Positions 24,345 to 32,501 of a stretch of DNA of 64,000 bases are shown here, piece by piece (the stretch's first letter is position 1; each line of letters begins with the position of its first letter). The translations under genes and the position numbers were made by a program. The DNA comes from Bog-473 sp963840435 (GTDB lineage Bacteria > Actinomycetota > Acidimicrobiia > Acidimicrobiales > RAAP-2): contig CAWIYY010000006.1 in assembly GCA_963840435.1 (NCBI GenBank), forward strand, positions 124,001 through 188,000, read 5' to 3'. Below the pieces are notes generated by a model, which was not told where the DNA came from, made no database searches, and worked only from the letters and a program-made list of their open reading frames with translations.

Positions 24345-25495
24345 GGCGCCTCATTGGCACCTTGAACGGAGATCGTCCGACGGCGGAGTATGGCAAGAGC
24401 CAAAGCGAGTCCTGCCCCGACGTATGCGAGGGCTCCCGCCAACAAGAGGTTGCTGTCGCGCGAGTGAGATGCTCCGCCCAATCCGGTCTGTGGTCCGCCG
24501 GACGGCACGGAACCGAATGCCCCGACGATCGTTGGCGGTCCAGTTGATCCGCCGGCTCCCGGGGCCGATCCCGTCAGCCCGGTCACTCCAGAACCATGTG
24601 TTGACCCAGTCGGTGAGGTGGGAGTGGTGGTCGTGGTGGTCGGACTTATGAAGTTGTTCATCGTTGTTGTCATACAGGTCACTGCACTACCGCCGCCGGT
24701 AGCGGTGCCGTTGCATTGATTGATGGTCACTGGCAGCGCGGAGGTTGCACCCGTGACGTCGCAGCCCACGGTCGTCTCTCCGTTATATGTGCCCCCGCCA
24801 GTAGCCGAACCGTTGCACTGAGTGACCGTGGCATTCGTCGTACTGCCGGCAGGAGCGCACGCCTGAGTACTGCCCCCGCCGGTAGCCGACCCGATGCATT
24901 GGTCGACGGTGACGGCTGGGGTCGACGTTCCGACTGGAACGTTGTTGGTGACCGTGACGTTGCAGTACACGTTGCTACCGCCACCCGTCACGATGCCGTC
25001 ACACTGGTTCACGGACGTCACGAGTTGCGTCGACGTTGTGGTGCTGACAATCGGACCTGAGTTCAGCGGACAGGAGGGGAACGGCACGCCGGCGGCCGCG
25101 AGGCACGCGCTGGCTGTAACCGTCGAGCTGGTCGCGCCCGTCGAGCTCGTGGTATTCACAATTGAGACAGTGCAAGTCACCTGAAACCCAGCCGTAGTGG
25201 GAAAGTCCGGGGGATTGCATTGCGTTACTGACGGAGCGGGGGTCGATCCGGATGCGGCAGGCGCCGACGCGATTCCGAGAAAAGCGATCGCAGCGAAGAG
25301 CGTCCCGGCTGCGACCGCGGCACCAAGACAGCGCCGAACAGTTCCGGTCCCAATGCTGAACCGCGCGTTCAGGGAGGATCGGGGAGTCCCGAGCGATCCG
25401 TTTGGAGAGTCGGTCCTTTGTGTTCGTCGTGATCTGCTGGAGCCACGGAAAGGCTTATGGGCATACAACGACGACAACGACCAGGCTGAAAACAC
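24341..25495 (-). CDS. Repetitive secreted surface protein, probable sortase substrate
   Basis: Up to 384 aa. A signal peptide (LGAAVAAGTLFAAIAFLGIA, about 57-82) is followed by about five Cys-containing repeats of the type QCNGSATGGGS (near residues 93, 164, 200, 227 and 261), a Thr/Pro and Gly/Ser-rich stalk, GGPQTGLGG (about 333-341), a membrane helix (about 348-370) and RRR. This C-terminus is a cell-wall sorting signal of relaxed LPxTG type. The start is uncertain: the first 45 residues of the open frame look non-coding and start codons are sparse. The sortase gene overlaps its end by 4 bp. QCNG-GGG repeats recur in actinobacterial surface proteins of unknown function. Confidence 0.78.
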   Translation of the reverse strand: MFSAWSLSSLYAHKPFRGSSRSRRTQRTDSPNGSLGTPRSSLNARFSIGTGTVRRCLGAAVAAGTLFAAIAFLGIASAPAASGSTPAPSVTQCNPPDFPTTAGFQVTCTVSIVNTTSSTGATSSTVTASACLAAAGVPFPSCPLNSGPIVSTTTSTQLVTSVNQCDGIVTGGGSNVYCNVTVTNNVPVGTSTPAVTVDQCIGSATGGGSTQACAPAGSTTNATVTQCNGSATGGGTYNGETTVGCDVTGATSALPVTINQCNGTATGGGSAVTCMTTTMNNFISPTTTTTTPTSPTGSTHGSGVTGLTGSAPGAGGSTGPPTIVGAFGSVPSGGPQTGLGGASHSRDSNLLLAGALAYVGAGLALALAILRRRTISVQGANEAP

Positions 25496-25579
25496 AATCG
25501 GACCCCTCTTGGAAACCCCGAAATAAACACCGTCAATGCGGACGTTCGGGTCTCGCCGACAATACTCCAGAGGTTAAAA

Positions 25580-25615
25580 ACTAGCAATAGATTTCTAGTA
25601 AATTGTCGGTAATAT
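25580..25615 (+). promoter_or_regulatory. Leaderless promoter with ACTAG/CTAGT pair
   Basis: ACTAG (25580-25584) and CTAGT (25595-25599) form an inverted pair 10 nt apart, just upstream of a -10 box TAATAT (25610-25615) that ends 6 nt before the ATG at 25622. The same pentamers and geometry occur at the paralogous regulator at 11.7 kb. Confidence 0.45.
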
Positions 25616-25621
25616 GTCCCT

Positions 25622-25936
25622 ATGGCCAACTGGAGCTTTCTCACACCCCACGGGCGGGTCCTGCTCTGCATCGCCCACGATCCGGAGATACGCCTGCGTG
25701 ATATCGCGGCCGACATCGGCATCACCGAGCGACACGCCTACGCCGTCGTCACGGATCTCACCGATGCCGGGTACGTGGTCAAGACCAGAGAGGGTCGTCG
25801 AAATCGCTATCAGGTACAGGACCACTTACCGCTGCCGGAATTGCCAGACCGTGAACAGGCGATCGGAGAGGTATTGGACGTTCTGGCCGGCCGCACAAGC
25901 GCACGAGGACGCGGACGAGCTCGGAGCAGTCCGTAG
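25622..25936 (+). CDS. Small winged-helix (MarR-like) regulator, paralogue of the 11.4-kb regulator
   Basis: 104 aa. The winged helix covers about residues 4-70 (WSFLTPHGRVLLCIAHDPEI, DIGITERHAYAVVTDLTDAG, wing REGRRNRYQV), with an Arg-rich C-terminal tail. It is similar throughout the DNA-binding domain to the regulator at 11411-11719. It is divergent from the surface-protein/sortase operon with 126 bp between, making that operon a candidate target. Downstream are only gene remnants. Confidence 0.82.
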   Translation: MANWSFLTPHGRVLLCIAHDPEIRLRDIAADIGITERHAYAVVTDLTDAGYVVKTREGRRNRYQVQDHLPLPELPDREQAIGEVLDVLAGRTSARGRGRARSSP

Positions 25937-25959
25937 GGTCGGACACCGTCCGTAGAACC

Positions 25960-26342
25960 CTTTGCGGCAGGGGGGCGAGGTGCAAACGTTCGTCTCGGTG
26001 ACCGAAGACGACGGCTGACGGTGGCCCCGAAGCAGTCGATGTCAGGCTCGGTGGCGTGACCGGCCTGGATGCCCATGCGCACCCGCAGCGTGGCGTCGGG
26101 CGGCCACTCGGCTGCCAACAAAGCCACCTGGAAGGACATGGCGCCGTCGGCGGCGCTGGAGAACGAGGGGAACCTGGCGGCCACCCCGACCCCAGGTGCG
26201 GGAAGACCTCGCCACCAGCGCCGGTGAGGCCTGGACCGGAATCGATTCGTGCTGGACGAGAACCTCGAGCATCGCGGTGTCTTCGCGGTCCAACAAGCGT
26301 TGAGGCCTCGGTGTCAGGCAAGAGGAAGACCCGCACACCCAT
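25960..26342 (-). pseudogene. Frameshifted class III adenylate/guanylate cyclase remnant
   Basis: Cyclase sequence appears in three frames. One gives RVFLLPDTEAST and later GGEVFPHLG, matching the usual VFLFTDxEGST and GGEVFKxxGD stretches. A second gives LLDREDTAMLEVLVQHESIP. A third gives ARFPSFSSAADGAM, then WPPDATLRVRMGIQAGHATE and FGATVSRR, matching the usual LRVRMGIHxG and FGxxVNRAAR. At least two frame changes separate them, the metal-binding Asp context is altered, and the rest of the catalytic domain is missing. A nonfunctional remnant of a cyclase or cyclase-fused regulator. Confidence 0.7.
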
Positions 26343-26383
26343 CGGGGTGCGTCGTCGCTGTCAGTTGCTACCGGCGTTGCCGA

Positions 26384-26690
26384 TCACCCAGGGCTCTCAG
26401 CCCCTCGACCGGCGCGAGCCAGGACCACGCAAGCCCCAAAAAAGGGAAGGCTGTGGTGATCCCGCGGACGAGCCTGGGCGGAGTCCCGAAAACGGTGGGG
26501 AAGCGCGACCGCCCCTTGAGGGAGCAGTCTGGCGGTCAGGAGAGCGGCGACCAGCACGGTCCCCGCTTTGGTTTTGCCGACACCGCAGGGACACTTGTGG
26601 TCGGAACTCGGCGCGCCGCCCCGGCTCGGGTTCGTATCTGGGCGCTCAGACCCCGCCGAGGCCTGAAGGGGTTGTTCATCTAGCCGGCGA
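26384..26690 (-). pseudogene. Remnant of an unidentified membrane protein
   Basis: One minus-strand frame reads AGTVLVAALLTARLLPQG. After a shift the next frame reads PTVFGTPPRLVRGITTAFPF, then LGLAWSWLAPVEGLRALGD. Together they resemble a short protein with two hydrophobic helices, broken by at least one frameshift. It lies upstream of the cyclase remnant on the same strand and may have been part of the same locus. Family not recognised. Confidence 0.35.
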
Positions 26691-26730
26691 TCCGGTTGTC
26701 GTTGGTCGCGAAACGCGCGAAAATTTCGCT

Positions 26731-27108
26731 GTGAGTGAACACGCGAAGAATCGGTCCAGGGACGTGATCCATGAACGGCCCAAGACGGAGTGGCATGCAC
26801 TGCTCGATGAGGTCACGAAGGTGCGCACCGGCGACGACGTCACGATTGAGGTGTTGGACAGCGAGTTCGGCGACGCTTTCGAGGCGGAGCGGATGCCGCT
26901 GGCCTACGTCGAGTACGACGAACACGCCGACGAAGCATCGGTCGCCGTGGGTGGCCTGGACGGCCGCTATCCAGTTGTTCTCCGCCATTCGATCGAGCAC
27001 CCCAGCTCCATCCTCACGGATGCGAAGCCTCCCAGGCTGCCGCTCGTCATTCAGATCGTGGGGGCTGATGGGTCCGAAACCCTGGTGACCGTCCTTCCTC
27101 GCTCTTAG
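26731..27108 (+). CDS. DUF5335-like protein
   Basis: 125 aa from GTG 26731; the same frame is open further upstream, but over the pseudogene region. The order ERPKTEWHALLDEVTKVRTG, VTIEVLDSEFGD, EAERMPLAYVEYDEHADEAS and VGGLDGRYPVVLRHSIEHPS resembles DUF5335 proteins, small beta-rich proteins often linked to stress genes in actinobacteria. No catalytic motif. No strong ribosome site is visible; a DUF5996 gene follows 53 bp downstream. Confidence 0.65.
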   Translation: MSEHAKNRSRDVIHERPKTEWHALLDEVTKVRTGDDVTIEVLDSEFGDAFEAERMPLAYVEYDEHADEASVAVGGLDGRYPVVLRHSIEHPSSILTDAKPPRLPLVIQIVGADGSETLVTVLPRS

Positions 27109-27161
27109 GCTGAGCTCCATCCAGAAACCGATTCCTTTGCTGTGCCATCCAGCGTGCGAAT

Positions 27162-28106
27162 GTGCTCACTGTTAGCGTGACAGGGGTGCGGTCCGGGTGG
27201 TCGACCCTTTCCTATGAGCAGTGGCACGAGACCTGCGACACGCTGCATGCGCACACGCAACTCCTCGGCAAGCTCGCGGTGGCAGTCGCACCTCCCGAGC
27301 CACAGCTCCAGCACGCAGCCCTACGCCTGACAGCACGGGGTTGGGAATCAGCACCTCTGCCGGCGCCGGACGGCTCGGGCACGTTCGTCGCCCTGGTCGA
27401 TCTCCGCACACACGAGCTGGTGGTGGAGGCCAGCAACGGGGGAGTGCGCCGGGTGGCGTTGATGCCGAATCGCTCTGTGGGCGTCGTGACGCGCGAGGTT
27501 CTCGCCGCGATCCGCGACCTTGTCGGCCCGATCGAGATCAATCCGAATCCCCAAGAGGTGCCGTGGCACGTTCCCCTCGACGAGGACGAGGAGCACGCAA
27601 GGTATGACCCCGATCAGGTCGCGCTGTATTTCGCTGCTGCGACCCAGGCGGCGCTTGTCCTTGCTGAATTCCGTGCGCCGTATCGGGGACGCTCCACGCC
27701 AGTCAATGCATGGTGGGGATCGTTCGATCTGGCGGTGAGCCTGTTTTCGGGTGTCCCGGCCGATCCTCCCTCCAACAATTTCATCATGCGCAATGCGATG
27801 GATGCTCAAGAGGTCGCCATTGGCTGGTGGCCCGGCGACAGGAACTACGACGGGGCCGCGTTCTATGCCTATGCCCACCCTGCCCCCGAGAGCTTTCAGG
27901 CGCTCACGCTCTCCCCCAAGGCAGCACACTGGAATTCGGAACTCGGTGAGTACATCCTCGACTGGTCCGACGTCTGTCGGAGTGCCGACCCCCATGCGGC
28001 TGGCCTCGAGTTCGCCCATTCGGCCTTCCGCCACGCCTGTCTTGTGTGCGGTTGGGATCCGGCATTTCCCGCCAGCATGGAGGGCAAACCTCCGCCCGTC
28101 GCCTGA
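27162..28106 (+). CDS. DUF5996 family protein
   Basis: 314 aa, soluble. Typical stretches are LSYEQWHETCDTLHAHTQLL, FVALVDLRTHELVV, WHVPLDEDEEHARYDPDQV, NAWWGSFDLAVSLFSG, GWWPGDRNYDGAAFYAY and GEYILDWSDV, matching the DUF5996 family of unknown function. Many conserved Trp/Asp/His residues suggest a ligand-binding or enzymatic role. The start could also be the GTG at 27177 or 27186. It is not clearly in an operon. Confidence 0.75.
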   Translation: MLTVSVTGVRSGWSTLSYEQWHETCDTLHAHTQLLGKLAVAVAPPEPQLQHAALRLTARGWESAPLPAPDGSGTFVALVDLRTHELVVEASNGGVRRVALMPNRSVGVVTREVLAAIRDLVGPIEINPNPQEVPWHVPLDEDEEHARYDPDQVALYFAAATQAALVLAEFRAPYRGRSTPVNAWWGSFDLAVSLFSGVPADPPSNNFIMRNAMDAQEVAIGWWPGDRNYDGAAFYAYAHPAPESFQALTLSPKAAHWNSELGEYILDWSDVCRSADPHAAGLEFAHSAFRHACLVCGWDPAFPASMEGKPPPVA

Positions 28107-28412
28107 GCTGCGTTGTGACGCCCGTCCGCACGCCAGCACCGCCGGCCGCCCCCTTCGGCGCGAGGCATGCCTGTCGTGGCCGTGAACAGTCAGCGGCACC
28201 GAGCCGGGCCGGCGAAAGGGTGACTCCGGTTCGCCAGGTCAGAGGGAATGGATTCGTTTTGCCGGTCGGATGTCGAGTGCGCCTCGTTCCGCTTCGCAGG
28301 CGTGGGTGGCGGGTGGCGAGTGCCAAAAACCGCCTCGAGAACGATCCTTCCAGCCCCCAGCTTCGTAGATCTGACTGAGAAGTACGATAAACGGATGAGG
28401 AGACGAGACGCT
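28107..28412. other. Intergenic region upstream of the envelope operon
   Basis: 306 bp without a convincing gene. It ends in the promoter-proximal leader of the Lipoprotein_15 protein, where GAGGAGACGAG (28397-28407) is the ribosome site. TACGATAA (28383-28390) could be a -10 element, but no matching -35 is clear. Confidence 0.4.
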
Positions 28413-28964
28413 ATGAAGCAGGGAACTCAGGGGCGGAGCTCGACCCACAAGGTCTCACTTGGGCGGATCGCCGGTGCCGCCGTGGCCCTCGGCGGGTTGT
28501 CCGGATTGGTCCTGGCCGAGGGAGCGGCGAGTGCCGCAACGAACGTCGTCGTTTCGACGACCAAGAACGCCAAACTCGGCACGATCTTGGTGAGCGGTAA
28601 GACCGTCTACACCTTGAAGGCGAGCAAGACAGCGTGCTCCACGGAGTGCTTGAAGATCTGGCCGGCACTTGTTTTGCCGCATGGAGCGAAGAAGCCCATG
28701 GCTGGAAAAGGTGTCAGCGCTTCGAAGCTCGGGACCGTCAAGCGGAGCAATGGCGCTCTCCAGGTGACGTACGCCGGGAAGCCGCTCTATTGGTTCTCCG
28801 GTGACTCTGGTGCCGGCCAAGTGCATGGAGACATCACGGACCTGTGGGGTAAGTGGTCCGCCGTGGTCACTGCAAAGCCGGCCGGCTCGAGTTCGAGCTC
28901 GACCCCGACCTCGAACTCCGGTTCGGGTGGGTCAACCGCCGGTTCGGGGGGCGCAGCGTTCTAG
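28413..28964 (+). CDS. Secreted Lipoprotein_15-repeat protein (COG4315 type)
   Basis: 183 aa from ATG 28413, with GAGGAGACGAG 6-16 nt upstream. A signal peptide (IAGAAVALGGLSGLVLAEGA) has no lipobox Cys, so the protein is probably secreted. Two Lipoprotein_15-type units follow: KTVYTLKASKTACSTECLKI plus WPALVLPHG, and GKPLYWFSGDSGAGQVHGD. A Ser/Gly/Thr-rich tail ends the protein. The family is widespread in actinobacteria, and its role is unknown. It is the first gene of a five-gene plus-strand run whose last member carries the same domain. Confidence 0.82.
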   Translation: MKQGTQGRSSTHKVSLGRIAGAAVALGGLSGLVLAEGAASAATNVVVSTTKNAKLGTILVSGKTVYTLKASKTACSTECLKIWPALVLPHGAKKPMAGKGVSASKLGTVKRSNGALQVTYAGKPLYWFSGDSGAGQVHGDITDLWGKWSAVVTAKPAGSSSSSTPTSNSGSGGSTAGSGGAAF

Positions 28965-28992
28965 TGGCCAGATTCGCGATCGGAGAGAGATC

Positions 28993-30132
28993 GTGTCTTC
29001 TGTTCTAGTTGGGCCGTCTCGCTCTCCCGGGGCACCGACCGCGTCTGCGGAACGGAGGTCTCGGGAGGCGAGCCGGCTGTGGAGCGCGCTCTCGTCTCGT
29101 GTCTACCTCCCTGCAGTAGGAATTGCGGCTTTGGCCGCAATTCTGGTCGGGATTGGCTGGTCCGATGACTGGGGCGGTGAGCGTTTCACCGGGTCCCTCA
29201 CAAGTCTCCGCGTGGTCCTCGTAGGCCCGTTGGCTCTGGCGATCATCGGGGTCTTCCTGGTCGTGGAGCGACTATGGCCGGCCCAGCCGCGACCGCTCTT
29301 TGCTCGCGGCTACCGGCACGACCTCCTGCTGACCGTCATGAACGCGACGCTTGTTGCGCCACTTGTCACTGCGCTCACGCTCACTTTCGTGGAGGTGATT
29401 CGCTCGGGTCTGCCGTGGGTCGTCCTGCCGAAGATCGGGATACTTCCACGCTGGGGCGCGATTGCCGTCATTGTCGTGGCCATGGATGGTTTGAATTGGT
29501 TTGTCCATCTCGCCAACCACCGCGTGCGAATGCTCTGGCGCTTCCATGAGCTTCACCATTCGCAAGAGGACATGAGTGTCTTGACGGTCTTTCGCACGCA
29601 TCCACTGATCCACATCTCGTACCTCCTGGCCCTCATTCCAGGTGTGGTGCTACTGGCCAACGGGGCGGCGTCGATCACCGTTCTCGTTGTGTACGGCGGC
29701 ATCGTGGCCTTCGCGCATTCGAATACCCGACTGGGCTTCGGGCCCTTGCGACGAGTCTTTGTGAGTCCGAACTATCACCGTATCCATCACCAATTGGACG
29801 GACCACAGGACGTCAACTTGGGCTTCGCGCTCACGATCTGGGATCAGATCTTCCATTGCGCGGTGTTCCCGAGCGAAGCCACCGTGAGGATCGATACGGG
29901 ATTGCCGGGTCGACCGCTGACGGTGGAGCAGTCCACGGCGCGCCCGCAACACCTCTCCGTCCTTGCGGCACAGCTGGTGGCGCCGTTCCGGCCCATGCGC
30001 CAGTCGGTGGAGCCTCCGTCGCTGCACTGGGTCTCGGGTGGATCTGAACCTTCGGATGGCGAGACCTCCCGCGGAGACGAGGGTCGGCCAGACCACCTCG
30101 ATGTGTCGGTGGGGGAGTCAGCGTCATGGTAA
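28993..30132 (+). CDS. Fatty acid hydroxylase / sterol desaturase superfamily membrane protein
   Basis: 379 aa from GTG 28993 (GGAGAGAGA upstream). Four or five membrane helices surround the di-iron histidine motifs HLANH, HELHH and HRIHH, with LTVFRTHPL between them. Such enzymes hydroxylate or desaturate sterols, carotenoids or fatty acids using O2 and di-iron. The C-terminal 70 residues are hydrophilic and low in complexity. The gene overlaps the downstream DoxX gene by 7 bp. The substrate is a membrane lipid by inference only. Confidence 0.87.
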   Translation: MSSVLVGPSRSPGAPTASAERRSREASRLWSALSSRVYLPAVGIAALAAILVGIGWSDDWGGERFTGSLTSLRVVLVGPLALAIIGVFLVVERLWPAQPRPLFARGYRHDLLLTVMNATLVAPLVTALTLTFVEVIRSGLPWVVLPKIGILPRWGAIAVIVVAMDGLNWFVHLANHRVRMLWRFHELHHSQEDMSVLTVFRTHPLIHISYLLALIPGVVLLANGAASITVLVVYGGIVAFAHSNTRLGFGPLRRVFVSPNYHRIHHQLDGPQDVNLGFALTIWDQIFHCAVFPSEATVRIDTGLPGRPLTVEQSTARPQHLSVLAAQLVAPFRPMRQSVEPPSLHWVSGGSEPSDGETSRGDEGRPDHLDVSVGESASW

Positions 30133-30635
30133 CGGCGACGGTCGGGACTCATCGGATCTCGGGTCGAACGCTGGTCGCGACAGTGTTCAGCACCCGTCCG
30201 ACGCTTCCCGCGCTCGACTGGGCTCTTCTTGTTGCCCGCATCGGGTTGGCCTGGATCTTCATCTACTACGGAGCGGGAAAGCTCTTCGGTTCGTTCAACG
30301 GTCCCGGTATCCACGGGACCGCCCTGTACTTCTCGCAGACCGCCCACCTCCATCCTGGCGGGCTGTTCGCCGTCCTCGGTGGCCTGATCGAGTTCGGAGG
30401 CGGAATTGCACTGGCCCTCGGTCTCTGTTCACGCCTCGCCGGCGTGGCTCTGTTCGGGGACATGGTGATGGCGATGATCACCGTCACTTGGGCCACGGGG
30501 ATCAACAACAGGTCCAATCCGCCCGGCTACCAACTGAACCTTGCGCTCGCTGTCCTGGCGCTTGTCGTTGCGCTTCTCGGTTCCGGGCGTTTCAGTCTCG
30601 ACGCACTCATCGAGCGACGCGTCGTCGCGGCCTAG
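30126..30635 (+). CDS. DoxX family membrane protein
   Basis: 169 aa with four hydrophobic helices. ARIGLAWIFIYYGAGKLFGS and GGLIEFGGGIALALGLCSRL are the hallmark DoxX stretches. DoxX proteins are inner-membrane proteins linked to redox or thiol stress and quinone-associated functions, but their activity is not settled. Start ATG 30126 overlaps the desaturase gene. Confidence 0.88.
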   Translation: MVTATVGTHRISGRTLVATVFSTRPTLPALDWALLVARIGLAWIFIYYGAGKLFGSFNGPGIHGTALYFSQTAHLHPGGLFAVLGGLIEFGGGIALALGLCSRLAGVALFGDMVMAMITVTWATGINNRSNPPGYQLNLALAVLALVVALLGSGRFSLDALIERRVVAA

Positions 30636-30643
30636 CCGTGGCG

Positions 30644-31369
30644 GTGAGCACTCGGACGCGGCCGGACAGTCGTCATGGAGAACCGACCAGCCTCGAGGCA
30701 GGATCGACGGAAGCACTGCCCTCGGGCTGGCGCCGTGGGCTGACGGTCGGCCGCTCGCCGTCGGCCAGCCGATGCATCAGGATCTCGATGAACCTGGTCG
30801 GCGCCGCGGGCGCCGCCTACTTCGCCGAGGCCACCCTCCGGGGCTACCTGCAGACGCATCGGCCTCTGGGCGTGGTCTTCCTGGCCGAGCAGATGTGGGT
30901 CGTCGTCGCGTATCTGATCCGCCGTCCGGCGCGCACCGTGAGCCGCCGGTGGGGCGATTGGGCCCTTGCTTTCGGCGGAACGTTCGGGGGGGTGTTGCTC
31001 CGACCGGTCGGGGCCCATCCGCAATGGGGGGTCACCACCGGTCTGGTCCTTCAACTGGTCGGTCTGGCGATCTGTGTGACTTCGTTCCTCGCCCTGGGCC
31101 GATCCTTCGGTTTTGTGGCTGCAGACCGCGGGCTTGTGCGAAGGGGTCCGTACGCCGTCGTCCGCCACCCGATTTATGCGTCCTACCTCCTGCTTCAGCT
31201 CGGGTACGTGCTGCAGAGCATCTCGTTGCGCAACGCTCTCGTCGTGCTGTTCGCGTCCGGTTGCAACGTCGGCCGCGCTGTCGTTGAGGACCGCCTGCTC
31301 GCGACGAACGACGCTTCCGGCGACTATCGCAACCAGGTGCGCTGGAGACTGATCCCTGGGGTCTGGTAG
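30644..31369 (+). CDS. Isoprenylcysteine carboxyl methyltransferase-like membrane protein
   Basis: 241 aa from GTG 30644 (GTG 30638 also possible). The C-terminal motif RRGPYAVVRHPIYASYLL is the signature of the ICMT/PEMT-like membrane methyltransferases, with a conserved RHP and downstream LLATNDASGDYRNQVRWRLI. Five or so membrane helices precede it. In bacteria such proteins probably methylate lipids or quinones; no prenylated proteins are expected. The gene lies 8 bp after doxX and 3 bp before the next gene. Confidence 0.82.
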   Translation: MSTRTRPDSRHGEPTSLEAGSTEALPSGWRRGLTVGRSPSASRCIRISMNLVGAAGAAYFAEATLRGYLQTHRPLGVVFLAEQMWVVVAYLIRRPARTVSRRWGDWALAFGGTFGGVLLRPVGAHPQWGVTTGLVLQLVGLAICVTSFLALGRSFGFVAADRGLVRRGPYAVVRHPIYASYLLLQLGYVLQSISLRNALVVLFASGCNVGRAVVEDRLLATNDASGDYRNQVRWRLIPGVW

Positions 31370-31372
31370 CGC

Positions 31373-32281
31373 ATGGCGCGGAGTTCGCTCGTTGGAGCAC
31401 CCGATACCCAGCCGGGCACGTCCCTCGTCTGGCTCGCAGCGCGGTTCACAGGGGCCGGACTGCTCATTGCGACCGGCGCGATCCACCTCGACCTGTATCT
31501 CACCGGGTACCGGACGATTCCGACGATCGGTTGGCTGTTCCTGCTGCAGGTGATTACGGCGTTTGTCCTCGGTGCGGTCCTCCTCGTGTCGACGAGCCGC
31601 CTGGTTGCGGCGGCGGGCGCCGGCTTCGCGATCGCCACCCTCGGCGGGTACGTGTTGTCGTTGCGTGTCAGCCTGTTCGGGTTTCGAGAGGTGCGTACGA
31701 CCGCCGGGATCGTGGCCGGGGCGATCGAGATCGCAACGTTCGCAGTCCTCAGCGCGTTCGCTCTACGTCCATTCCCCGAGCGAGAATCCTCCGCGCGGGC
31801 GATTGGCGATGGGACGGCCGAGCCGCTCCAGCAGTACGTCCGGGCCGGCCGGTGGGCAGTGACCGCGTTCACCGTTGTGGTCCTGGTGGTGCTCGGCGTT
31901 TCACTTGCGGCCGGCGAACCGGGGTCCACCAGCAGCGAATCCTCCCGTGCTCAGCTTGAGGTCAGGCAGATCCATGGCGTGTCGGTCCTCACCAATGCGC
32001 GTGGGTACACGTTGTACTGGTTCGCACCTGATACGTCGGGCAAGTCGACCTGCTATGGCACGTGTGCGACCTACTGGCCGCCCGTGACCGGCACTCCGGT
32101 CGCGGGAGCGGGCGTGACGGGCAAGGTCGGAACGATCAAACGAACCGGCGGTGCGACCCAGGTCACCTACGAGGGCCATCCGCTCTACACCTACATTGGA
32201 GACTCTGCTCCCGGCCAGTCCACCGGCAACGACATCAACCTGAACGGTGGATTGTGGTTCGAGACACGTGCCTCGGGCTGA
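31373..32281 (+). CDS. Membrane protein with C-terminal Lipoprotein_15 domain
   Basis: 302 aa. Four or five membrane helices (about 22-190; FTGAGLLIATGAIHLDLYLT and others) are followed by an extracytoplasmic Lipoprotein_15-type domain (about 205-300). Its two hallmark units are LYWFAPDTSGKSTCYGTCAT plus YWPPV, and GHPLYTYIGDSAPGQSTGND. The first gene of the run carries the same domain in soluble secreted form, so the operon is bracketed by paired domains. Start ATG 31373 follows the methyltransferase stop by 3 bp. Confidence 0.82.
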   Translation: MARSSLVGAPDTQPGTSLVWLAARFTGAGLLIATGAIHLDLYLTGYRTIPTIGWLFLLQVITAFVLGAVLLVSTSRLVAAAGAGFAIATLGGYVLSLRVSLFGFREVRTTAGIVAGAIEIATFAVLSAFALRPFPERESSARAIGDGTAEPLQQYVRAGRWAVTAFTVVVLVVLGVSLAAGEPGSTSSESSRAQLEVRQIHGVSVLTNARGYTLYWFAPDTSGKSTCYGTCATYWPPVTGTPVAGAGVTGKVGTIKRTGGATQVTYEGHPLYTYIGDSAPGQSTGNDINLNGGLWFETRASG

Positions 32282-32501
32282 ACCCGGGAGATGGCGTTTT
32301 GTGAAGGCCCGAAGCACTCGAGACCTCACGACATGCCCAGCGGGCTCCAAGAGCTGCGCGTCCCACTCGCCAGCGTGGTCGGTCGGCACACCGGGTGCTG
32401 TCGACAGATCGGCACGGGGTTGCGCAACCAACCCGTGCTCGCCCCGACCACAGCGTGCTGCCCAGCGCTCCGAGCACGAGGAAAAGCCCGTTGTGAGGCC
32501 C

